Shown: piece after piece, positions 9,658-16,948 of the stretch | How the letters are laid out: every line of letters starts with the position of its first letter | Position numbering within the stretch: position 1 is the first letter of the stretch | NCBI GenBank assembly: GCA_019635775.1 | Contig: JAHBYU010000005.1 | Coordinates: forward strand, 185,205-249,204 | Length of the DNA stretch: 64,000 bases | Direction of reading: 5' to 3' | Source: Rhizobiaceae bacterium | GTDB lineage: Bacteria > Pseudomonadota > Alphaproteobacteria > Rhizobiales > Rhizobiaceae | Translations under genes and position numbers: made by a program | The notes under the pieces: model-generated | Seen by the model: only the letters and a program-made list of their open reading frames with translations | Told to the model about the DNA's origin: nothing | Database searches by the model: none

Positions 9658-10008
9658 CTATCCTTGGGATGCGGCGATCTCGGCGGTCGATTCGCCTGCA
9701 GCTTCGCCCTTTCCTCCCGGCGCCCCTGCCTGGACCTGGGCTTCGTGCTGTGGCCCGACCGGCTCAGCGGGACGCCTTATCTGGGCCGCGGCCTCCATCA
9801 CGATCGGCTTCAGTCCTTCGCCACCGGCATCGAGTACTTCGAAGAAGTGCCTTCGCATGCGCGGTTCCCAGAACTTGTTGATGTGCTCGGCCACGCCAGC
9901 AACGCCTTCCGCGCGGTCTTCCTTCGATTCGAAGAACGTGCCGATCTGGTTGGCCATGCGGATGATCTTGGCGATGCCCTGATCGACGTGCATTTCATCA
10001 TGCGACAT
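9658..10008 (-). CDS. fdsD: Formate dehydrogenase delta subunit
   Basis: This 116-residue small subunit is the last gene of the fds operon. The N-terminal half, with IIRMANQIGTFFES and a KFWEPRMR segment, matches FdsD of NAD-dependent molybdenum formate dehydrogenases. In the family it is needed for an active complex and is thought to help cofactor insertion. The alanine/glycine-rich tail is not conserved. The ATG at 10008 has GGAG nine bases ahead and overlaps the end of fdhD by 11 bases; an ATG at 10023 is the alternative. Confidence 0.88.
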   Translation of the reverse strand: MSHDEMHVDQGIAKIIRMANQIGTFFESKEDRAEGVAGVAEHINKFWEPRMRRHFFEVLDAGGEGLKPIVMEAAAQIRRPAEPVGPQHEAQVQAGAPGGKGEAAGESTAEIAASQG

Positions 10009-10840
10009 TGCGCGCTGCTCCATCGGTCACGCGTTCTGGATGGGTGAACACGTCGAAATCCTCGCCGCGCACCAGCGCGACCAATGTCATGCCGGCATCC
10101 TGCGCGGTGCGGATAGCAAGCGCCGTCGGCGCCGACACCGCAATGATGAAGGACGCGCCTATCGCGGCGGTCTTCTGCACCATCTCGACCGACACACGGC
10201 TGGTCACCACCACCGCGCCGCTTGATCCCTCGATACCCTTTTTCGTCAGGCCGCCAGCCAGCTTGTCGAGCGCGTTATGGCGCCCCACGTCCTCGCGAGC
10301 CATCACGATGCCCTTGCCGGGCACATAGAAACCAGCCGCATGGACCGCGCCTGTCTCCGCATGCATCGGCTGCACTTTAGAAAGCAGCTTAACCGACTGC
10401 ACGATGTCGGATGCCGAAAGAGTTATTGCCTCGCGCTCCACGCTCTCCACGGAGCGCATCGCTTCCTCGATGGATTCAATGCCGCAAAGCCCGCAGCCGA
10501 CCGGGCCGGCGAGCCTGCGTCGACGCGCCTGGAAACGATTGTTCGCCTTGTCCTTCAGGCGGATCTGGATGTCTACGCCAGCGCCCCCACCCTCACCCCC
10601 AACTTCCTCGACCTCGATCGCCTCGATTTCATTCGGGCTGTCGATGATTCCCTCGGTCAGCGAGAAGCCGAGCGCAAAATCCTCGAAATCAGCGGGCGAC
10701 GCCATCATCACCGCATGCGTTGTGCCGGCAAAGGAGAACGCCACCGGCGTTTCCTCCGGCACCATGCGGTTGCCCGACACAGTTCCGGCAGCGCGGCGCG
10801 CGAGACGCATCGTCTGGCTGAGGGGCGGACGAATCCTCAT
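9998..10840 (-). CDS. fdhD: Formate dehydrogenase accessory sulfurtransferase FdhD
   Basis: This 280-residue protein is also called FdsC in fds operons. In the family, FdhD moves sulfur from a cysteine desulfurase to the molybdenum cofactor and delivers the sulfurated bis-MGD to the catalytic subunit. The redox pair Cys116-x-x-Cys119 lies in GCGLCGIES. The downstream GREDVGRHNALDKL block is the family hallmark. It lies 11 bases after fdsA and overlaps fdsD, so it is expressed with its client. Confidence 0.95.
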   Translation of the reverse strand: MRIRPPLSQTMRLARRAAGTVSGNRMVPEETPVAFSFAGTTHAVMMASPADFEDFALGFSLTEGIIDSPNEIEAIEVEEVGGEGGGAGVDIQIRLKDKANNRFQARRRRLAGPVGCGLCGIESIEEAMRSVESVEREAITLSASDIVQSVKLLSKVQPMHAETGAVHAAGFYVPGKGIVMAREDVGRHNALDKLAGGLTKKGIEGSSGAVVVTSRVSVEMVQKTAAIGASFIIAVSAPTALAIRTAQDAGMTLVALVRGEDFDVFTHPERVTDGAARNVA

Positions 10841-10851
10841 CGCGATCGGTC

Positions 10852-13746
10852 TTACTCAGCCGCCTCGAGATGGCCCTCGATGCGGCGCGAGCGCTTCGAC
10901 AGCTCGTCATACTCGCGCTGCCATTCACTCGGACCGTTGGACGGCGACACCTGCACGGCGGTCACCTTGTATTCCGGGCAGTTGGTCGCCCAGTCGGAAT
11001 AGTCGGTGGTGATGACGTTGGCCTGCGTGTCGGGGTGGTGGAAGGTGGTGTAGATCACGCCCGGCGCAACACGGTCGGTTATCAGCGCGCGAAGGGTCGT
11101 CTCCCCTGCGCGGCTTGCGAGCTTCACCCAGTCGCCATCGCGGATGCCACGCTGCTCGGCGTCGTGCGGATGGATTTCCAGACGGTCCTCGTCGTGCCAC
11201 ATGACGTTGGCTGTGCGCCGCGTCTGTGCGCCGACATTGTACTGGCTCAGGATGCGGCCCGTGGTAAGCAGCAGCGGGAAGCGCGGTCCGGTCTTCTCGT
11301 CGGTCGCGACATATTCCGTGCGGATGAATTTGCCCTTGCCGCGCACGAAGCCGTCCATATGCATGATGGGCGTGCCCTCCGGCGCCTTGTCGTTGCAGGG
11401 CCACTGCACGGAGCCCATCTTCTCCAGATAGTCGTAGGACACGTTCGCAAAGCTCGGCGTCGTCTTTGCAATCTCGTCCATGATCTCGGACGGGTGGGTG
11501 TAGTTCCAGTCCAGCCCCATCGTCTGGGCGAGGTTCTGCGTAATCTCCCAATCGGCATAGCCGTTTTTCGGACTCATCACCTTTCGTACGCGGTTGATGC
11601 GGCGCTCGGCGTTGGTGAACGTGCCGTCCTTCTCGAGGAAGGTCGATCCCGGCAGGAAGACGTGTGCGTAATTGGCGGTCTCATTCAGGAAAAGATCCTG
11701 CACGACCACGCATTCCATCGCGGCGAGGCCCGCCGAAACATGTTTTGTGTCGGGGTCGGACTGGAGGATGTCCTCTCCCTGGATGTAGATGCCCTTGAAC
11801 GTGCCCTCGACGGCCGCGTCCAGCATGTTGGGAATGCGCAGGCCGGGCTCGTTGTCCAGCTTGACGCCCCACAGGCTCTCGTAGATTTCACGGGTCGCAT
11901 CGCCCGAGATGTGCCGGTAGCCGGGCAACTCATGCGGGAAGGATCCCATGTCGCACGAACCCTGCACGTTGTTCTGGCCGCGCAGCGGGTTCACGCCGAC
12001 GCCCTTGCGTCCGATATTGCCGGTCAGCATGGCGAGGTTCGCGATCGCCATGACCGTGGTCGAGCCCTGGCTGTGCTCGGTGACACCGAGCCCATAATAG
12101 ATCGCGCCGTTGCCGCCGGTTGCATAAAGACGCGCCGCGCCGCGGATCAGCTCTGCCGGTACGCCCGACAACTTCTCGACTTCTTCCGGGCTGTTGCGCG
12201 CTTCGGAAACGAACTCCGCATAATCCTGGAACTCGTCCCACTCGCAGCGCTCGCGGATGAACTGCTCATTGAACAGCCCTTCGGTGACGATTACATGCGC
12301 CATCGACGTGACGACCGCGACATTGGTGCCCGGCTTCAGAGGCAGGTGATAATCTGCCTTGGCATGCACTGAATCGACGGTTTCGGTGACGCGCGGATCG
12401 AGCACGATCAGCTTGGCGCCCTTGCGGATGCGCTTCTTCATGCGCGAGGCAAAGACAGGATGAGCGGCCGATGGGTTCGCGCCGATCACCACCATCACAT
12501 CTGAATGCTCGACAGAGTCGAAATCCTGTGTTCCTGCCGATGTGCCAAAAGCCTGACCGAGCCCGTAGCCGGTCGGCGAATGGCAGACGCGCGCGCACGT
12601 GTCGACATTGTTGTTGCCGAAGCCGGCGCGAACCAGCTTCTGGATGAGATAGGTTTCCTCGTTCGTGCACCGTGACGAGGTGATGCCGCCGATGGAGCCC
12701 TTGCCGTACTGGTACTGGATGCGGCGGAATTCGTTGGCGACGTGCTTGTATGCTTCTTCCCACGAGACTTCGCGCCAGGGCTGGTCGATGGTCTCGCGGA
12801 TCATCGGGTTGAGGATGCGCTCCTTGTGCGTCGCGTAGCCATAGGCGAAACGACCCTTGACGCAGCTATGGCCGCGATTGGCCTTGCCGTCCTTCCAGGG
12901 CACCATGCGTACGAGCTCATCGCCGCGCATCTCCGCCTTGAACGAACAGCCGACGCCGCAATAGGCACAGGTCGTCACTTTCGAATGCTCCGGCTGGCCG
13001 ATCTCGATGACGCTCTTTTCGGTCAGCGTCGCCGTCGGGCATGCCTGCACGCAGGCGCCGCAGGAAACGCATTCGGACTCGAGGAAAGGCTGATGCATGC
13101 CGGGCGACACGCGGCTCTCGAAACCACGGCCCTCGATGGTCAGCGCGAACGTGCCCTGAACTTCCTCGCAGGCGCGCACGCAGCGCGAGCAGACGATGCA
13201 TTTGGACGGGTCATACGTGAAATACGGGTTCGACTCGTCCTTCGGCATCCACCGTGCGTTGGCGGTGCTTTCGGAAAGCGCGTTGCGGCTCTTGGGGAAG
13301 ACATGGTTGTCGCCATCATAGCCGTAGCGAACGTCTCGCAGGCCAACGGCACCCGCCATGTCCTGCAATTCGCAATCGCCATTGGCGGCGCAGGTCAGGC
13401 AGTCGAGCGGATGGTCGGAGATATAGAGCTCCATCACGCCCTTGCGCAACTGCTTCAGCCGGCCGGTCTGCGTGTGCACGACCATGCCGGGCGCAACCGG
13501 CGTCGTGCAGGAAGACGGCGTGCCGGCACGGCCCTCGATCTCGACGAGGCAGAGTCGGCAAGAACCGAATGCATCGACCATGTCGGTCGCGCAGAGTTTG
13601 GGAATTGCGATGCCGGCCTCCATCGAGGCGCGCATGATGGACGTGCCCTCGGGCACCGACACATCGAAGCCGTCGACGGTCAGCGTGACCATTTTTTCCG
13701 CGGTCGAGGCGGGCGTGCCGTAGTCGATTTCGTGGATGAGGCCCAT
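10852..13746 (-). CDS. fdsA: NAD-dependent formate dehydrogenase catalytic alpha subunit
   Basis: This 964-residue Mo-bis-MGD enzyme oxidises formate to CO2 and passes electrons to the FdsB/FdsG diaphorase. N-terminal cluster ligands are all present: [2Fe-2S] Cys52/63/66/80, His112 with Cys116/119/125, two ferredoxin-like [4Fe-4S] sites (Cys183/186/189/236 and Cys226/229/232/193), and the proximal cluster Cys260/263/267/295. The active-site residue is Cys388 followed by His389 (ARVCHS), so this is the cysteine form and not the selenocysteine form. The C-terminal about 120 residues form the molybdopterin-dinucleotide-binding domain (TTGRIL, FHHPDTQAN). GGAGA precedes the ATG, and fdsB ends 9 bases upstream. 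Confidence 0.97.
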   Translation of the reverse strand: MGLIHEIDYGTPASTAEKMVTLTVDGFDVSVPEGTSIMRASMEAGIAIPKLCATDMVDAFGSCRLCLVEIEGRAGTPSSCTTPVAPGMVVHTQTGRLKQLRKGVMELYISDHPLDCLTCAANGDCELQDMAGAVGLRDVRYGYDGDNHVFPKSRNALSESTANARWMPKDESNPYFTYDPSKCIVCSRCVRACEEVQGTFALTIEGRGFESRVSPGMHQPFLESECVSCGACVQACPTATLTEKSVIEIGQPEHSKVTTCAYCGVGCSFKAEMRGDELVRMVPWKDGKANRGHSCVKGRFAYGYATHKERILNPMIRETIDQPWREVSWEEAYKHVANEFRRIQYQYGKGSIGGITSSRCTNEETYLIQKLVRAGFGNNNVDTCARVCHSPTGYGLGQAFGTSAGTQDFDSVEHSDVMVVIGANPSAAHPVFASRMKKRIRKGAKLIVLDPRVTETVDSVHAKADYHLPLKPGTNVAVVTSMAHVIVTEGLFNEQFIRERCEWDEFQDYAEFVSEARNSPEEVEKLSGVPAELIRGAARLYATGGNGAIYYGLGVTEHSQGSTTVMAIANLAMLTGNIGRKGVGVNPLRGQNNVQGSCDMGSFPHELPGYRHISGDATREIYESLWGVKLDNEPGLRIPNMLDAAVEGTFKGIYIQGEDILQSDPDTKHVSAGLAAMECVVVQDLFLNETANYAHVFLPGSTFLEKDGTFTNAERRINRVRKVMSPKNGYADWEITQNLAQTMGLDWNYTHPSEIMDEIAKTTPSFANVSYDYLEKMGSVQWPCNDKAPEGTPIMHMDGFVRGKGKFIRTEYVATDEKTGPRFPLLLTTGRILSQYNVGAQTRRTANVMWHDEDRLEIHPHDAEQRGIRDGDWVKLASRAGETTLRALITDRVAPGVIYTTFHHPDTQANVITTDYSDWATNCPEYKVTAVQVSPSNGPSEWQREYDELSKRSRRIEGHLEAAE

Positions 13747-13755
13747 GAGAGTCTC

Positions 13756-15312
13756 CTATTCGGCTGCGACGGCAGTGGCCGCCGGCTTGAAATCGTCGGG
13801 GAAGTGATTGATCGAACTCATCACCGGGTAGGGCGTGAAGCCACCCAGTGCGCAGAGCGATCCAAACTTCATCGTATTGCAAAGGTCGGTGACCAGAGCG
13901 AGGTTCTTCTCGGGCTCGATGCCGGCCGCAATCTTGTCGATCGTCTCGACGCCGCGCGTCGAGCCGATGCGGCAGGGCGTGCACTTGCCGCAGCTCTCGA
14001 TCGCGCAGAATTCCATCGCGAAGCGCGCCTGCTTCAGCATGTCGGCGGTGTCGTCGAACACCACGATGCCGGCGTGTCCCACCAGTCCGTCCTTCGCTGC
14101 GAAAGCCTCGTAGTCGAAGGGCGTGTCGAAGAGCTTGCGTGGGAAATACGCGCCAAGAGGACCGCCAACCTGCACGGCCTTCACCGGACGGCCCGTCGCG
14201 GTGCCGCCCCCGATGTCGTCAACGATCTCGCCAAGGCTCAGTCCAAACGCCGCTTCGAACAGGCCGCCATGCTTGACGTTGCCCGCGATCTGGATCGGGA
14301 TCGTGCCCCGGGAACGGCCCATGCCGAAGTCACGATAGAACTCCGCACCCCGGTCCATGATGATCGGCACGGAAGCGAGCGAAATCACGTTGTTGATGAC
14401 CGTGGGCTTGCCGAACAGGCCCTGTATAGCCGGCAAAGGAGGCTTGGCGCGAACAACACCGCGCTTGCCTTCGAGTGAGTTCATCAGCGAGGTTTCCTCG
14501 CCGCACACATAGGCGCCTGCGCCGGAGCGGATCTCGATGTCGAAGGCGTTGGGCGAGCCCAGCACATTGACGCCGAGCACTCCCCGCTTGCGCGCGATCT
14601 CGACCGCGCGTGTCATGGTCGCGATGGCGTGCGGGTATTCAGAGCGTATATAGACAAAACCCTTGGTCGCACCGGTCGCGATGCCGGCGATCGCCATGCC
14701 TTCGATCAGCACGAAGGGATCACCCTCCATGATCATCCGGTCGGCGAACGTGCCGCTGTCGCCCTCGTCAGCATTGCAGAGGATGTATTTGCGGTCTGCG
14801 ACGGCCTGCAGAACGGTGTTCCACTTTATGCCTGTCGGGAAACCCGCACCGCCGCGGCCGCGCAGGCCGGAATCGGTGACGGTCTTGACGATATCGGCGG
14901 GTGCGGCCGCGACGGCCTTTTCAAGCCCCCTCAATCCGCCATGCGACTTGTAGTCATCCAGTGACAGCGGATCGGTGATGCCCACCCGCGCGAAAGTCAG
15001 GCGGGTCTGTTTGGCGAGGAAAGGGATGTCCTCGGTCTTGCCGAGCGAAAGCCTGTGTGATCCGCCTGAAACCAGCCCGGCGTCAAACAGCGAGGCGACG
15101 TCGTTCGCGGCCACGGGTCCGTAGGCGACACGACCATCGGCCGTCTCGACCTCGACCATCGGCTCCAGCCAGTAAAGGCCGCGCGAGCCGTTGCGCACGA
15201 TCCTGGCGTCGATGCCGCGCGCCGCGATCTCGCTCTCGATCGCTTTGGCGACCTTCTCCGCGCCGAGCGCCAGCGCGCCAGAATCGCAGGGGACGTAGAT
15301 TGTGACGCTCAC
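13756..15312 (-). CDS. fdsB: Formate dehydrogenase beta subunit (NuoF-like, FMN/NAD+ site)
   Basis: This 518-residue diaphorase subunit reduces NAD+ with electrons from formate. The first about 110 residues are a thioredoxin-like domain with only one cysteine (Cys9), so no [2Fe-2S] is bound there. The FMN/NADH loop GRGGAGFPTG is at about 152-161, and a second nucleotide stretch contains GAGAYVCGEET. The [4Fe-4S] ligands are Cys441, Cys444, Cys447 (ESCGKCTPC) and Cys487. The start is GTG, overlapping the fdsG stop as GTGA, so translation is coupled. It resembles the HoxF/NuoF family in length. Confidence 0.96.
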   Translation of the reverse strand: MSVTIYVPCDSGALALGAEKVAKAIESEIAARGIDARIVRNGSRGLYWLEPMVEVETADGRVAYGPVAANDVASLFDAGLVSGGSHRLSLGKTEDIPFLAKQTRLTFARVGITDPLSLDDYKSHGGLRGLEKAVAAAPADIVKTVTDSGLRGRGGAGFPTGIKWNTVLQAVADRKYILCNADEGDSGTFADRMIMEGDPFVLIEGMAIAGIATGATKGFVYIRSEYPHAIATMTRAVEIARKRGVLGVNVLGSPNAFDIEIRSGAGAYVCGEETSLMNSLEGKRGVVRAKPPLPAIQGLFGKPTVINNVISLASVPIIMDRGAEFYRDFGMGRSRGTIPIQIAGNVKHGGLFEAAFGLSLGEIVDDIGGGTATGRPVKAVQVGGPLGAYFPRKLFDTPFDYEAFAAKDGLVGHAGIVVFDDTADMLKQARFAMEFCAIESCGKCTPCRIGSTRGVETIDKIAAGIEPEKNLALVTDLCNTMKFGSLCALGGFTPYPVMSSINHFPDDFKPAATAVAAE

Positions 15313-15782
15313 AGCCGCACCTCCGCTGCGATCTCTTCCAGCTTGTCGTCATCGAGCCGGCCGATCACCTCGCCGTCCAGCATTGCTGCCGGCGCGCAGG
15401 CGCAGAGGCCTAGGCAATAGATCGGCTCCAGCGTCACTGAACCGTCCTTGGTTGTCTCGTGGAAACCGATGCCAAGCAGTTGCTTGATCCTGGCGGCAAC
15501 GGCATCGCTGCCCATCGACTGGCATGCCTCTGCCTGGCAGACCTTAAGAACATGCCGTCCAGCGGGATGGCGGCGGTAGTCGTGATAGAAGGTGACGACG
15601 CCATGCACTTCCGCGTTGGAGATGTTGAGCGCCTTGGCGATGACAGGCAGCGACTCGTCAGGCACAAAGCCGAACTCCTCCTGCAGCCCGTGCAGGATGG
15701 GCAACAGCGGGCCCTCAAGGCCAACGAATTCATTGATGACCGCGCTTGTGCGCGATGCGATTTCGGTACCTGCGGGCTGCAT
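15309..15782 (-). CDS. fdsG: Formate dehydrogenase gamma subunit (NuoE-like)
   Basis: This 157-residue thioredoxin-like [2Fe-2S] protein carries ligands Cys82, Cys87, Cys123 and Cys127 (VCQAEACQS and YCLGLCA), the NuoE/HoxE pattern. With FdsB it forms the NAD+-reducing module of the formate dehydrogenase. It is the first structural gene of the operon. A GGGAGG stretch lies about 12 bases ahead of the ATG, a little far but usable. The promoter should lie in the 135-base gap before the LysR gene, where a LysR-type operator candidate is seen. Confidence 0.95.
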   Translation of the reverse strand: MQPAGTEIASRTSAVINEFVGLEGPLLPILHGLQEEFGFVPDESLPVIAKALNISNAEVHGVVTFYHDYRRHPAGRHVLKVCQAEACQSMGSDAVAARIKQLLGIGFHETTKDGSVTLEPIYCLGLCACAPAAMLDGEVIGRLDDDKLEEIAAEVRL

Positions 15783-15873
15783 GGTCGCAGCGCCCTCCCT
15801 ATGAAGCGTCTTGATCGCTATATCGTTATGAAAGCAGACGAATAGCGCGAATTCAATAAAGCGGTTCCGTGGC

Positions 15874-15894
15874 TTGATAGATTTTTTCTATCAA
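15874..15894. promoter_or_regulatory. Candidate LysR-type operator ahead of fdsG
   Basis: A perfect inverted repeat, TTGATAG, 7 A/T bases, CTATCAA, lies between the end of the LysR gene and the fdsG start (92 bases from the ATG). Its core ATAG-N7-CTAT satisfies the T-N11-A rule of LysR-family binding sites. It is the natural site for the adjacent regulator to control the formate dehydrogenase operon. It is an operator by pattern and position only. Confidence 0.65.
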
Positions 15895-15917
15895 ACTTGG
15901 TTGTAGCGAACGCCACT

Positions 15918-16817
15918 TCAGACTGCTTGGCCGAACTCATCTGCCAGCGCCGTCGCCTCGTCCAGCAGCGCCGCCACCAGAGGCGTCTGGGGCTCACGTG
16001 GCGAGGCCACCAGACCGACAGTGTGGCTCGCATTTGGCTCGACGATCGGAATCGCCCTTATCGGTTCTGCGAAACCGAATGTTTCCGCGAGGTTGAGCGG
16101 CATGATCGATGACCATTTGCCCGTGCGGATATGGCTGAACAGCACGATCATCGAGTTCGATTCCAGCGTCGGCCGCGCTACCACGCCGGCCTCCGCCAGA
16201 TGCTGGTCGATGATGCGCCGGTTCTGCATGTTGGGCGTAAGCAGGCAGAGCGGCAGCCGGCTCACCTCGGCCCAGGTTACGGTTTCCTGTTCGGAATGCG
16301 GGTTTCCGGCGGCCGTGATGAGTTGATAGCGCTCCGAATAAAGTGGCACGCTGGTGACGCGCCCGAGCGGTTCATTGTCGAGATAGGTGATACCGGCGTC
16401 GACGTCGAAATTTCCCAGCAGGGATAGAACCTCGATCGAGGTTCGCGAAAGGATCGAGAATGTGACGCCTGGGTGCTTGTCGCGAAACGGCGTGGTCAGT
16501 CGCGGGATCATCGCCAGTGCGGTCGGGATAGCCGCGATGCGGATATGGCCGGACAGGCCGTGCCGCGCCGCGCGCATTTCCTCCTTCATTGTGCGCGCAT
16601 CGCCGGTGATGCGGCGCGCCCAGACCAGCACCTGCTCGCCTTCAGGCGTAAGCCCCTGGAAGCGCGAGCCGCGCTTGACCAGCATGACACCGAGCTGCTC
16701 CTCGAGTTGCTTGATTGCAGCCGACAGCGTTGGCTGCGTGATACCAAGCTGTTCGGCGGCGCGGCCGAAATGCTCTTCCTTGGCGAGCGCGATGAAAAAT
16801 TCGAGCTTGTCGATCAT
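15918..16817 (-). CDS. LysR-family regulator of the formate dehydrogenase operon (FdsR-like)
   Basis: This 299-residue protein has an N-terminal winged helix (FFIALAKEEHFGRAAEQLG, then TQPTLSAAIKQLE) and a type-2 periplasmic-binding-fold sensor domain. The frame opens at 16949, but the ATG at 16817 gives the standard LysR N-terminus MIDKLEFF. It is encoded on the same strand directly upstream of fdsG. This is less usual than the divergent layout of LysR regulators, but it matches some fds loci. It probably activates fdsGBACD in response to formate, through the TTGATAG/CTATCAA site downstream of its own stop codon. Confidence 0.88.
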   Translation of the reverse strand: MIDKLEFFIALAKEEHFGRAAEQLGITQPTLSAAIKQLEEQLGVMLVKRGSRFQGLTPEGEQVLVWARRITGDARTMKEEMRAARHGLSGHIRIAAIPTALAMIPRLTTPFRDKHPGVTFSILSRTSIEVLSLLGNFDVDAGITYLDNEPLGRVTSVPLYSERYQLITAAGNPHSEQETVTWAEVSRLPLCLLTPNMQNRRIIDQHLAEAGVVARPTLESNSMIVLFSHIRTGKWSSIMPLNLAETFGFAEPIRAIPIVEPNASHTVGLVASPREPQTPLVAALLDEATALADEFGQAV

Positions 16818-16948
16818 GGCCGGAAAGTCCGCCAGATCGAAAAGACAAGCAAGTCCCGCCTCAGTTCGATCATGAAATAGACAAACAGGCTTGTATTCCT
16901 CGGCGTGAAGGCGACATTTGATTGGCAGCAGGGCACGGGGGTTGGCCA

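Noticed and set aside
12742-14478. 578-residue plus-strand open frame, with another of 500 residues at 10870-12372
   Set aside because: Both are antisense to fdsA and fdsB, which have complete cofactor motifs. No family resemblance.
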